This document shows, piece after piece, positions 49,926-61,628 of a DNA stretch of 64,000 bases; position 1 is the stretch's first letter; every line of letters starts with the position of its first letter. This stretch comes from Phascolomyces articulosus (Eukaryota; Mucoromycota; Mucoromycetes; Mucorales; Lichtheimiaceae). The notes under the pieces are model-generated. The model was not told the DNA's origin and did not search any database. It saw only the letters and a program-made list of their open reading frames with translations. Position numbers and translations under genes: made by a program. The stretch is from NCBI GenBank assembly GCA_025677815.1, contig JAIXMP010000004.1, forward strand, positions 1,364,001-1,428,000. The letters run 5' to 3'.

Positions 49926-50387
49926 ATGTTCTTTCAAGCTTCTTACTTCTTTGTTAATCGACGCGTGATTCTTGCTTTACGCAATTCAACTACTTCAAAA
50001 CAAACTGTTCAACAACAGCAACAACAACAACGTAAAAAGAAAAGTGTCCGATTTAGTGGTGTGGATACTGTTAGTTATACCCATAGTGCTACAGAATATG
50101 ATCGATCATATCAAATTCAAAAACAACAACAACAAACTATTATGAAACCTACTGTCATGACAACCCATCGATTTACTTCTCCATCTGCCTTTACTACTTC
50201 TACTACTACTACACAACAAAATCCATCCATGGTGAACTCTCCCATGAAAAAACCAAGAAATAAATTAAGAATCAATACACAATTGAATACAGCTGGACCA
50301 CTTTTTTTCACACAACTTTCTACAAATTATGGACGTCATTGTAAATCTTCACATCAAGAACGAAATGTTTTACTAGCTGCATGCTAG
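49926..50387 (+). CDS. Small basic protein with a PP1-docking-like RVxF motif
   Basis: A single 153-codon exon follows an AT-rich promoter and CT-rich leader. The N-terminal third has a hydrophobic start, Gln repeats and then KKKSVRFSGVDTVSYTHS and EYDRS. K-S-V-R-F matches the RVxF docking consensus for protein phosphatase 1. The combined pattern VxF...V...Y...EYDR recurs, to my knowledge, in small fungal proteins of unknown function. The rest is Thr/Ser/Gln-rich with a basic patch (KKPRNKLR). There is no membrane helix and no catalytic motif. It could regulate PP1, but this is inference from one short motif. Confidence 0.65.
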   Translation: MFFQASYFFVNRRVILALRNSTTSKQTVQQQQQQQRKKKSVRFSGVDTVSYTHSATEYDRSYQIQKQQQQTIMKPTVMTTHRFTSPSAFTTSTTTTQQNPSMVNSPMKKPRNKLRINTQLNTAGPLFFTQLSTNYGRHCKSSHQERNVLLAAC

Positions 50388-51068
50388 ATAATTCTCCCAC
50401 CCCAACCCCCCCAAAAAAAAAAGAAAAGTTTACCTTTTTATTAGATACTATATACCAATGATCTTCTTTATATACTCCGTTTTTTTTTTGCATTCTTATT
50501 TATAATTTCCTTCTAGTTAGTAAGATATACACTTACTTATTAGCCAATGTATACTTCCAACAATTCCTCTTTTTTTATTTTTGCATTCAATTCATCTTTA
50601 TATTACATACAGCAACAAACATTCATCTTTTATCTTTCTATTTGTACAATTTCATATAAAAATATCACACAATGTAAATATATATATATATTTTGTATAC
50701 AAAAAAAAAAAACAAGTGAAAATGAACAATCATAAACATATAAATAATAAGAGGGATAATAATAATAATAATGGTGGTGGATAAGTAAAGGATAATAATA
50801 AGAATAATTTATAATAATTTAAGGATTAATGGGATGAGAGAGAGTTTGAGGCTGAATCAATCCAACAAAGAAAGGAAGTGTGGATGAAAAGGAAGGAGTG
50901 AGAGAGAGAAAGGTAAGGGTGGTGTGTGTATAATATACTATATGCAAAAAAGAAGATGAAAAAAAAAACCAAGATAGAGAGAAAAGGGTTGTGTGTGTGA
51001 TATATAAAAAAAAAGGTTGTATTTTGTGTGTAAATTGTATTTTTTATAAGTATGTGTAATTTTTTTTA
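50388..51068. other. Intergenic between convergent genes
   Basis: 680 bp between the 3' ends of the RVxF gene (+) and the TB2/DP1 gene (-). AT-rich with GA/GT tracts. No gene. Confidence 0.55.
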
Positions 51069-52254
51069 TTACCATGCTGATTCTGCTTCAAGTAAAGAAT
51101 AAGGTTGATCCTGTAATCATAAACGATAAAAGTAAAAAAAAAAAAATTGATGAGAAAGCCTGTGCATTGGTACATGAACATACATTTCCTATCTCTCTTC
51201 TGTCTTCTTTCATTCTATAGAATGTCACCCTTACATATATCCCCTTTCTGCCTTTTTTTTTTTTACCCTTGACTTCTTTATAGAAAGGAAAGAAAGAAAA
51301 AAGAAAAAGAGGATGAGGACCCTTACCTGTTTTTCAGATGGAGAATTGGATATGATAGAAGGTGGAGTTCTTGGCTGCAGGGTCGGAGTGTATCCATCAA
51401 GGATAGAAGTAGTTGTACTTGTAGGAAGGTGAGGAGGGGATGGTGAAGCTGTTGTTGGTGTACCACCTGATTTAGGTTGTTCAATTGTCAGTGTCAACTG
51501 GTCATCATCTGCATGATGAGATTCTGGGGAGGAAGGGATACTATAAGTTGTTGCTGTAGGTGTAACAGGAGGATCAGGATAAATAGGTTTTTGAATGACT
51601 TGATGACAAAGTAAAGAAGCTCCATTAGAATGTGGATTTTGTAACCAGTACAAAATGGCAAGTTTATACATATTATAGTTGGGGAATAATGAAAGGATAT
51701 CGTATGTCCAATTATCAAGCACTAAATTTCATTTTATATTAAAATATATATATATAATTTTCTACATTAAAAAAAATAAAATAAAAGCTCGTATTATTTA
51801 TTATTTTACCTTGAAATGTGCCATAAATCATCCAATAAGTAAGCCAAGATTTATATTCGCGTTCTCGTTGAATATTATCATGAGTATGTTGCTCCTTGAC
51901 CAATTGCCAACATTGCCAAGCAGGATAAACAACGCCTAGGAGATTCAGGGCTAATTGGGATGATTCTTTATAAAATCGTCGTAAAGCACCTGCCATCCCT
52001 GCCGTCAAACTCACGAACAATAGGATCGGATTTACTCCTTTACGTACAAGGAATCGAAACAGTCGTGATTTGGCATAGATCAATTCTAACGAATATACTC
52101 GACCATTAAAAGCTTTATTGAAGGGTCGAGTAATAAATTCCAGATTGATGGGCGATTGTCGATTCAAGGCATCTAATAAACGTTCAATAGCACTCGATGT
52201 GGCATGAAACTGTTGTCCTCTTTCCTCATGATCGACATGATGCGATTCTGACAT
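51069..52254 (-). CDS. REEP/TB2-DP1/HVA22 (Yop1-like) ER-shaping protein
   Basis: Three exons (52254-51810, 51721-51327, 51110-51069) give 293 aa. The TB2/DP1/HVA22 domain covers about residues 95-200: LALNLLGVVYPAWQCWQLV, SWLTYWMIYGTFQVLDNW, YKLAILYWLQNPHSNGASLL, forming the paired hydrophobic hairpins that curve ER tubules. An N-terminal helical segment (residues 20-90, with hydrophobic NPILLFVSLTAGMAGALRR) precedes it, longer than in Yop1. The tail is Pro/Thr/Ser-rich and ends DQPYSLLEAESAW, encoded by a 42-nt last exon. Yop1-like proteins act with reticulons in the ER. The REEP assignment is firm; the subgroup is not. Confidence 0.88.
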
Positions 52255-53213
52255 CGTCGTCGTGGTTGTCTTTAAATAGACTCTATTATTTTGTTGCTGT
52301 TGTAGTTGTTGTATATAGGGTGAAAGTTGCTTTGTATGGGAGTAGAGTAATTGTTGTTGCTGAGAAAGGGGGAGAGAGGAGGTAGAGGAGTTGAGGGGAG
52401 AAGGTAAGTAAAAATTGGTCGTTGTTGTTGGTGTTATGGTGGTAATAGTGAAAAAAAAAGTGAGAAGGAGTGAGAGAAAAGAGAAGAAGAAGAAAAAAAT
52501 GTTTTTTGTTTATAAGATTTGTTGTATATAATAGTCAAGCTTTTTTTGCGTAGTTGTAAAATAATAAAAATGGTAAAAAAAGTAACTATGTAATACTAAA
52601 ATATGCTGATAATAGCAAATCCGCTGGTAATATGAAAAATACACATATATATAATATTATATGATTAAAAAAAGATGTGTGTGGCCTTTTGGTCGTGTGG
52701 AGTTAGACGTTGAATGAAATTGTATATTTCTTTCCCTTTTACGAATGATGCGTGAGTATTCTTCTATAACCAAAAAACTATGGTTTCCCTATTTTCCTAA
52801 CGAAAAAAAAATAATCCTTCATTCTATAATAATAATGATGGAAATATTCCCTCGTGTCATTTATTTGGATTGTACACAGGAGTATTTTAGATACTCCTTT
52901 TGAAATCAACAACAAACATCATATTGAACCCTTTTCTGCTTGGCATTATTAAGGGAAAGTAAAAAACACTTTGATAAGATTTTCTCTGGTTCTCTGCTCT
53001 TTTCACCTTTATGTTTCACAGGGCCTAAAATTCATATCATCACGTGGAATGATGGATTTATATGTCACGTAATATATAAAAAAGCGCGTGATAATTTTAT
53101 AATATGAAAGAAAGAAAAAAAAAGTATATAAATATAAGAAGTTTTTAAACTTGTTTATTTAATTTTATTTCATCATAAAAAAAAAGTATATAAAAATATG
53201 TGTGTGTTTATTT
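52255..53213. other. Intergenic upstream of TB2/DP1 gene
   Basis: About 1 kb with a GT/TTG-repeat stretch at 52290-52440 (the likely 5' UTR) and AT-rich DNA. TATATAA repeats lie near 53120-53200. No gene. Confidence 0.5.
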
Positions 53214-54636
53214 TCAGTAAATGGAGGAGGATAAAGAAGAAACATTAGTATTAGATAAAGAAGGAGGAATAACAACAACGGTTGCTAATTTCGTTAATTT
53301 ATCGGCCACCATGACTAACATTTGTTCCTGAAGTTGCTGTTGATATAGGAGATGTTGAACTGCTTGGATCATTTGAGTGGCTGCATAATGATAGACAACA
53401 TAACTCATCAAAACAGCCATACCATACATGACACAAATGGAAGCTGCTGTTTTTGTCAAGAGCCACATGGCTTCAAAGGGACGTAAGGTTAAATGGAGTC
53501 GTTCCACATAGACAGGTAATAAAGATTGACTCAGGACGCGAAGGTCACGGTAGGACAAGGGTAATAGATGAAAAAAGTTGGGTTGTTTGGCAACCGTTAA
53601 TCGGAATTCAAGGTAACTGCAGAAATCATAATAAGCTTGTTCAGGCACAAATAATTTATATCGAATGTCATGTAAAAATCGACGTTCTAACCGATTAATG
53701 TCTTGGCAACTATGTTGTTGTTGTGTAAAATCAGACCAATCTGAATTTGTCCATGTTACGTCCGCTCTATGGGTTTTTTTTTGTTTTGTTGAAATAATAG
53801 ATTGATCGTTGGGATAATAATAATAATAATATATATGTAATAAGTTATATATGTGTGCGTGTGTAAATATGCATGTAAGATATATAATAATAATAATTAA
53901 AATAAATTTAAAACACATATTTTCTCGTCTTTCCATGATTATCAAAAAAGGATTCTATTATAATTATACTACTAATTCTCAACATCAACAACGCATCAAG
54001 AGGATGATAAACTTACAAGAATTTATCTGCAACAATGACACTGGCCAAGAATAAATCACGAGGTGTCCAATCGGATGGTTGTTGATGATTACAAAATGAA
54101 GGATGATGATCGATATACCATAGACAAAGTATTAATGAAGAACAAGAAATCTGAGCTTTGGAAAGAGTTTTTCGGATAAAATTAATATTGGATCGTAAAG
54201 TGTCAGCAGCAGTCGTCAAAGGTAATAATGAACAACGATTCACAAGACTCGAAATAAAAATGGCTGTGAAATCTATATTGTATGAAAAAATGTGGAGTGG
54301 ATGCATACAAAGTTACATATAAAGAAGGTATATTTCCCACCAAAAACCTTACCTATTAATTCCATAGGTATAACTGTGGATGTATCATGATAACCACTTT
54401 GTTTTGCCACTGCTAACATGTGTTGAAAAGCAACCATGTGTCCATAATACTATTATTCACCACCACCCCCAAAGGTTTTTTTTTTAAAAAAATTGTTGGT
54501 GACATTATAAAAAAAACTTTTTTTTTTCTTCTCTCTTATTTCATTGAATTATTACCGAACGATCAGCATGGTATGCCATTTTGTCTCTTTCGGATTGTTC
54601 TTTTCTTAATGATCGTTTTGAATTTCGTCTCGACAT
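53214..54636 (-). CDS. Cyclin-like protein with a C-terminal membrane segment
   Basis: Four exons (54636-54556, 54449-54353, 54272-54017, 53766-53214) give about 328 aa starting MSRRNSKRSLRKEQ. Residues 55-230 resemble a cyclin box of the Pho85-cyclin/cyclin-Y sort: FISSLVNRCSLLPL, CSSLILCLWYIDHHP, RDLFLASVIVADKFLADVTW, NRLERRFLHDIRYKLFVPEQ. The C terminus departs from usual PCLs: a hydrophobic helix (SICVMYGMAVLMSYVVYHYA, about residues 255-275) is followed by Gln/Leu-rich helical and Ser-rich tail segments. Cyclins of this group activate Pho85/CDK5-type kinases in polarity and nutrient signalling. The membrane tail suggests an anchored cyclin-CDK pair, which is inference. The kinase partner is not in the window. 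Confidence 0.8.
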
Positions 54637-56649
54637 TGTGGAACAAGATTATGTAAAAAGAAGGGAGGTTCTTAGGAGAAATGAAGTAAGTAAATAAAAA
54701 AAAGGAAAGGAAAAAAAATTAGTTATAGTGTGTGTTGTTTGTGTTAAAGAAGTGAGAAAGAATATTATTTTTAGTAAGAAAAAATTATAGTGCTGCATAA
54801 AAAAATAAGCTGACCCATTCTTGTGGATTATAACCCTTCCCCACATTTTTACAGTACTTTACTAACTACTTTAACCCATGTACACAATGCAAAACTTTAT
54901 AATAATAAAAAATCTGGGGTAAATATTGGTACTTTCAAAACAATAATAAAAAAAAGACATATTATGGATAAACTGTTGTTTACTAGCAAAAATGATTATC
55001 GACACTGTCATAAATAACCCTAGAAGATATGCTACTACTACCATTTATTATTAATATGATCAACCAATAAAGTATAGTATACATATAAAATTATACGTTG
55101 TCAAATAGATACACTACAATGGTATGTCGATCGAAAATGATGAGAAAATACTTTATCTTCCCAATCATTCTTCAGCTAATGATTTTTTGTAATGTTTCAC
55201 ATTCTATCTTAAGGAATCCAGTACCCATTTTTAAATATATTTGGGGAGGAAAATTTTACACTGACAATACGTATTTGCCAAGAAAATAAATGCATACATA
55301 GGTAAATGTTTGTAGACCCATTGAAACAACCCTTTATATTTATAGAAAATTAAGGAAGTGTATGACAATTATTAGCACTTGAAAGAGGAGGAAAAAAAAA
55401 ACAAATAACATTTTGTGCAAAGCTTTTATCATAACATAGCAATAGATTCAAATATTATTTATGTAGCTTCGCAATTTATTATATATTAATTTTTTTTTCT
55501 TGCTTATATGAAGTGTGATTTATTTGTTTATTTTGATAATGAATAGAACGTGTTATTCAAAAAAGCATTGTTTGTTTGTTAAACGGTCATGAGCATATTA
55601 TACTGTATTTGAATGAGCACTTCTATGCAAGAGTTTGTTCAAAAATTCAGTTTATAAATTGATTACAACGATTGTTGATGTACGATTTTTTTTATATTGT
55701 AGTAAGTTTTCATTGAATATATAATGCAGCATTTATTTTGTATGATCTTTTACATTTTTTAAAATATGTATTATGGACCATCAATTGATTTTCTCCAAAA
55801 GTAGTGTTGAGTATGGAAATCTATTTGGAGTATTAAAGAATTTAGATAAAAAAGCAGTAATATAACTAAAAATCATAAAAAAAATATAACCTGATTTTAT
55901 TAATATTAATTAAAAAAAAGAATATCACACTGTCAATTCGTATGAGTAGTATCTGTATGTAACTTTTTAATGGTATTAGTTGTGTCCAGGAACGCGTTTG
56001 TAGAAAAAAAAAAGAAACTCCTTTCATTATTCATTTTTAATAATACTTTGTTCAGACATAAGAATTCTGGAATGTTTATTTTATAAAAAAGCAATAGCAA
56101 CCTGCATATCAAACTAGGTAGTTCAGCTTGCGTATAAATAAAATACAAGATCTTATTACATCAAATAAAACTTTTAGAAATGGAACAATCAACATTATCA
56201 TGTTGGTTGTCGTGGCAGGATGTTCATTTGTTCTGTGCGCATAGTCGGAATTTTCAAAAAAAAAGTATGAAAACCCAATCAATTTTTTTGTTGTGTATGG
56301 AAAAATGCTGCTGTTACCATTACAATATCAATTGTTTGAGCATATTGATTTGTAAAGGCAATAGAGGTGGATCAGGACGCGTTAGAAAAAGTGACTAGAA
56401 CAAGTGTAAAAAATATATTTGTTGATATTGAAAGGGAAGAATTAAAGGAGGTAAAAGTGAAAAATTGTTCAAGATTTTCCAATGACTATCTCAAGTTCTA
56501 CCTTGTTCCTTGTAGTGAGCAAAATTAATAAAATGATTGTACTGGTTAGTTCTTTTCATAATTATGTCTTGTATCAATATCCAATATAAAGTTACCATTT
56601 ATGGTATATACGTTGCACTTTTTTATTTGTAAATGGTGTATGTTTATCA
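54637..56649. other. 2-kb gene-free region, start of right accessory island
   Basis: AT-rich DNA with stops in all frames and many A/T runs. Short frames such as 55130-55289 begin with non-ATG codons or have no conserved-looking content. No gene is supported. Confidence 0.5.
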
Positions 56650-57021
56650 AAAAAGAAATGATGAGTTAATACCTGTATTTTCGCTAGGAATTTGAACTCG
56701 TCTTTGGCCCATTTGGCAAGTTCAGATTGAATAATCTTTGGGTCTTTTTCTTTCTTAATACAAATAGCAAGCTTTTAAAGTATTGTCAATGGACTTTTTT
56801 TGCCCATATCGACGAAAATAAAAGATAATGAAATAAAATATGAATATCATTATTTACAATAAGTATTTTCGATTCTTTTATATTATGCAACCTAGTTCAA
56901 CCTTCCAGCATATACTGTCAATAGGGTTTCAAAAGTTAATCGGTATTCGCTAAACCAGTATTTCGTTAAACCGGTACAGTTCCTCACATATTTTGGGTAC
57001 CGGTTTAGCGAGCGGGTACTG
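56650..57021 (-). mobile_element. Pogo-like transposon relic with one terminal repeat
   Basis: On the minus strand a terminus starts CAGTACCCGCTCGC at 57021 beside TA (57022-57023), the pogo/Tigger style. Its TIR contains the motif GCTAAACCGGTAC, which recurs nearby in both orientations (56949-57012) and folds into a stem of about 16 bp. Downstream is a transposase start: MGKKSPL, a stop codon, and then a helix-turn-helix like the CENP-B/pogo N domain (LAICIKKEKDPKIIQSELAK, WAKDEFKF). Frames then fail, and I see no second terminus, so this is a truncated dead copy. Confidence 0.6.
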
Positions 57022-57143
57022 TACGTCAGCAGAGCTTTCATTTTTTTGTATCAGCTAATCATCATACCATCACTTGATATGTTTTGTAGCCCGATTAACG
57101 AAAAATTACGAAGTGTTTTGATATCACTTACAGCGTTGATTAT

Positions 57144-57651
57144 CTAATCATTGATTACTGATAAATATGTCAACATTATATTCTGTAACAATGGTGCTCC
57201 ATCTCTGGATACTTTGGCAAATATATTAATCAACTGTACGATGTCGGATTGTTGAATAGAATCACCAATGTGGAACAAAGACAGAAAAGTAATCAAACAA
57301 AGCCGCTCAATACTGGTAATAAATGATTTCATATCGTATATGTGGGATACTGAGGGTGATGTCAGTATAGTCGTGTCGTATAGGTCGCTGCAAGTAAGAA
57401 TTTTTGCATTCTTAGGAAATGTAGGATTCTTAGTGTTTTTTTTTTAGAATTTAGAGCTTGAAATCATCATATGTATTATTTACTTGTTGAAATTCATCTT
57501 CTGATAAATCCGAAATATCCAAATGGAGGGTCTTTAATATCTCTCGATTTTCGTATATCAGTGGTAAGATTTATAAAGCTGTAATATTTCCGGTAATGCT
57601 ATCTGCAATTAACACGCATAATCCTAGGTCATCGATTTTGAAATTTATCGG
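57144..57651 (-). pseudogene. Broken gene of unknown family, cut by a MITE
   Basis: Minus-strand coding-like pieces run from 57651 to a stop at 57146-57144: VPINFKIDDLGLCVLIADSI, one in-frame TAA, ILPLIYENREILKTLHLDIS, a plausible 50-nt GTAAAT...CTAAG intron, and LCLITFLSLFHIGDSIQQ near the end. Composition is ordinary for protein. No family is recognised. The 5' end is at the TA where a MITE is inserted, so the MITE or earlier decay has removed the start. Confidence 0.4.
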
Positions 57652-57653
57652 TA

Positions 57654-58112
57654 CAGTCAACCCCCGCTTTTTGCACTATGGCAATTTCACGATATTTGTT
57701 CCATTAGGTAAGGTTTTGCAACGTTCGAGAGTATGACTATATAGTAATGATTATCGATATCTTAGCTGAAATTGTACAATACCCATACTAAAATTACCAT
57801 ATTAAAGCAAAAGACGGAAAAATATTCGTAAATAACAATGATAATGTAGAAACACCAAAAATTATATAAAAAACCATGTGTTTTTATAGTTAGAGCTTCA
57901 TATATCGAATATTTAGCTTGAAGATATACCTCAATATATGAGATAAAGATCTGGTACTATGATTTTTGTTGCACATTACGAGGCTATTTTACCGCAATAA
58001 ACAGAAATTTGATCAAATCAGTGTTGCAGTTACAAGGTTCCAATCCCAATAAAATGTTGTATTAACGTGGAACCTCTTCACAACAGGAGTGGGACAGGTG
58101 AGGGATGACTGT
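57654..58112. mobile_element. 459-bp pogo/Tc1-like MITE
   Basis: The element runs between TA dinucleotides (57652-57653 and 58113-58114). Its left end is CAGTCAACCCCCGCTTTTTG. The right end, read inwards, is CAGTCATCCCTCACC. The termini match at about 10 of the first 14 positions and fit the CAGT(C/G)-rich pogo-type TIR. The interior has no transposase frame, as expected for a non-autonomous element. Confidence 0.65.
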
Positions 58113-58675
58113 AGTGATATAGTGGTATATGGTACATTTTTTAATTACAGTGATGATATTACTTGCAATGTTATGAAAGAAAAAAAATAACACCGACTTG
58201 TCAACACGCGATAATGGCTCAAAATCATCAAATAACAAGTAACATTACTAATATTCGTCCTGTATCGATTTCCAATTTGGGATTCTACAGCAATAATAAT
58301 TACTTTCTCACATTTCAGTAATACGTATATAGATTCATCCGCTTGTTATCTGCGCAGCAGGCATGGAGGATTACTATACGACTTTGTTGCTACTGGATTC
58401 GAGATCCTTTATTAGATCCATTTCCAACGACATACCTTAAGTAACTTTTATATTGTTCTAAGCTTGGTTTCTTATTTCATACAGTATCTGCTTACAAGTC
58501 AGGATCATCGTCATAGTGGTGACACCATGTTGCCTGGATACTAGTGGTCATATTATTATTATTGGTGAGTTATTATTGGAAGGCTCAGAATTAGAAATAT
58601 GTGAGAAAAAAAGATGGAAATACCTTTATCGTTCTAATAGTAGTTCCTTTTAGTACTGTTCTCAGTAGTGCGTAG

Positions 58676-59433
58676 TGTAACTAAAATTCCACTTCACCAA
58701 ATATCTTATTATTCCCTCTATTATTATTTCCCCACATATTCACCATTCTCTCTTATCCCTCATATTACCATTTTGTAGATCCATATCATGTGGATCATCC
58801 AATTATTTGTTATTCCCCTATTTAGTATTATCACACCTTCTTATTATTATACATATTTATATTATCTTATACTGCGCAACATCTTTTAGTAACTGCGGTT
58901 ACAAGATCAAATGATCTGTCAAATCAATAACAGTTACTGCGCAACTATTTCAAAAACATATAAATACCCTTCAACTTTTGATTCAATAAATCTTTACCAT
59001 ATATTTACCTTATAATTTACCTTACAGTTATCTTTAAATTGAATTATATTTTGGTCACTCAACGCCCACACAATTGGCTTGTTTTAATTTCATATTATTC
59101 ATTTCAGACTTATAAACTAAGAGTCTTATCATAACATATATAACAAAATTGTTATTATTATTCCATTGAATTGATCCAAGACATCGATTCTACTTTATAT
59201 TCTTGATTATATTAAGACATAACGTTTTCATAATATCCCTGAGCCTGATCTGCTTACATATAAAAGCATTATAACATCAAATATTATCTAAAACCTTTCT
59301 CCTTATAAATAATCATCTCAAACTACCGTTCACAATAAACGATATTATTGTTGGTGCTCACTAAATCATAACCGAAACCTAGCATAACCTATCTCTATAC
59401 ACACTTTTAATAAGTACAGACCTAAAGGTTACA
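58676..59433. mobile_element. Solo-LTR candidate, 758 bp
   Basis: The ends TGTAAC and GTTACA are a perfect 6-bp inverted pair, and GTAG occurs directly before the first end and directly after the last one, consistent with a 4-bp target duplication. The interior carries a TATAAATA box (58958-58965) and an AATAAA signal (58984-58989), the order expected for an LTR. No internal retrotransposon frames adjoin it. Confidence 0.55.
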
Positions 59434-59957
59434 GTAGCACTTTTAAAAGCTTAAGACTTAAGTGTACTACTGCTGGGATAGTTTAGGTTACATGATTGAG
59501 AAACACCACTATGTTATTTGTGACTATTAGATTTTAATTATCTTCTTTCTTGTTTAATTACAATGCGTCTAAAATGGTGACAATGATAAACAAGCCTTAA
59601 GCAATTCTTGAAATTGGCTGCGACATTGTATTAGCTAGGTGTGTTACATAGCTGACTCATTAGTGCTGTTTGTTGAATTGGTCCATCTATGATTCAAAGA
59701 AAAAAAACAATACCAGACATTTGCACGCCCGTTCAAAACGTGTCTACTCCTAACGTCTAGTTATTGACTTCATCGGGATGTGCATCAAGTACTCCTCCAT
59801 ATATTGATGAACAATATTATTTATTAGACATATTACACTCATTGAAAATTTACTGAATAATCAAAGTTTTTATTTTGCTGTGCTCTGAGTTGTGATATTT
59901 TAAAATTGAACATTAGTCTAATTAATTACGTAAATTATTTATATCAATCGCTCATTT

Positions 59958-61628
59958 TTATTGAATCAATAATGTTTCTTTGTTTAAATTACAGTCAGAG
60001 AAAAAATCTTTGTTACTTTTTATTCCACAACATCCAATAGCTTTATATAATTGTTCTCCTTGTTCCTTTTTTATGACGGGATAGAACCAACGATCAGGAA
60101 CTCCTGTTTTAAACGAAATTTCAGAAAGGATGAAATACTGTGCAGAAAGGTCATCCAAACTGTCTGTTAAACTAAAAAAAAAAATCTCCAGCCATTTGAT
60201 AATCTTCACTTTCTCCGTGACACCAGTACAAGTTTTCCTTTTTTATTTCCATGAATCTTGACAATAGTTGAAGCATTTTAGATAATTCATCGAATATTGA
60301 TCTTTCACCAAAACTCTGAATGTGACGATAAGAATAACCAAATTTGATTCTTTTGGTTTCACTTGTTTCGTAAAGCTGAACAACTGTACACAAGTAATAT
60401 TTGAATCGATTACCATCTTCATTGACATCGCCAGGACTTGGTGGTATATCTTCTCTTCGTATAGTTAAATTGTGATTGATGGATTGGTTGATTGCAACAT
60501 AAGAAGTTGTAACATGCATGGTTTTTCCAATTATATCGTAATTTTGAAATGAGGTCGTTGTGTCACTTGTAATGTGAATACCATTAACACCAGTCCATGA
60601 TGGCAAAAGCTTGTATTTTTTGATTGTTGATTTATAATTATGGTTGTTTCCAAAAAGCAAAATGCTGATATCTTTTTTTGCTAGAAGATAATAAAATTGA
60701 ATCATTAAGTCTTCAATTGGTTGGTCGTAATCGATTTTGATTTTGTCGATAAATTCTGGAAAAAGTTGGATGAGTGCGAAAACACGGTCGTGATCTTTGG
60801 TGCTTATTCGTTGATGTGCATGATATAGAATTTGCGAAACGCTGAGTTCTGAAGATGATTTTGTTAAATGAGCAAAAAAACCACTATTTTCTCCCCATAC
60901 GTGTCTATCTCTTCCGACAAATAATAATCTTTTTGACTTTATTGATTCTTCTAAAGTCCATAAACGTTTGAAATATTGTTGTTTGCTTGGATTTAAATCG
61001 TCATCAGCAGTGTAATCAGGTACAAGTGCAACGGTGCAATAAGCATTTTCGTATATTTGATGCATGTTGCGTATTTCATGTTGTTTTTCTTCTTTATTGT
61101 TTTGATTGATGCATAATTGATCGTACCATATATATTTGATATTGAATTGTTGACATATTTGCTGAATGATGCCTTCAAATTTGACATATTTGATTGTTTT
61201 TGTAAAGTAATAGTTATTATGTTCCATGATCTCGAAAACTATAATAATTTTTGTCAGTTTACTCCATGTTTCAAAAATCGGACGTGAATAGCCAAAAGGT
61301 AACTTGTATCTAGGAATAATCATATCAAGATAAATATTGTTATAAGAAATAATCTTGTGTTTGCCTTCATCGATTCGTTTATATTTCCAGTGGTTTCATC
61401 GAGTACTATATCACCAGACTGATTCCATGAATACGATAATGCGCAGTAACCTTCGTTCACTTGAGATCCATCGACTACTTTCATATCAGAGGCACGAACA
61501 AGTTTGGCAGGCATAAAGTCTGGTTTGGGCAAATCATCGGGGATTGTTATGGGTGGTTTTACATGTTTGGTGAATTCTCTCTTTTTGTCATTGTAATATT
61601 CATGTAAAGTCTCGTAGGTAATATACAT
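59958..61628 (-). pseudogene. HET-domain (heterokaryon incompatibility-like) gene with two frameshifts
   Basis: The minus-strand frame starts at the ATG at 61628 (MYITYETLHEYYN). HET-domain landmarks follow in order: EGYCALSYSWNQSGDI, then IKYIWYDQLCINQ, HEIRNMHQIYENAYCTVALV and YFKRLWTLEESIKSKRLLFVG. The gene ends at 59960-59958. Reading is interrupted twice: near 61375-61392, where continuation is in another frame, and at an 11-base T run (minus strand, 60184-60174), where one T too many leads into TAG while the other frame stays open for 70 more codons. No clean splice fits the second site. HET proteins mediate self/non-self recognition and cell death in filamentous fungi; the domain's role in Mucoromycota is not established. 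It may be decayed, or the breaks may be sequence errors. Confidence 0.75.

Noticed and set aside
55098..55289. 63-codon frame with a signal-peptide-like hydrophobic start
   Set aside because: It begins with TTG, the inner ATG is weak, no homologous-looking motif or splice continuation is seen, and the flanks are full of stops.
58024..58054. GGTTCCAATCC, similar to a tRNA B box
   Set aside because: It lies inside the MITE; no cloverleaf, A box or acceptor stem can be built around it.
61375..61430. A 53-nt intron (GTACTC...CACAAG) explaining the first HET frame change
   Set aside because: It would splice in frame, but the donor is poor and the removed part reads as conserved-looking HET sequence in two frames, so a single-base indel is preferred; not excluded.
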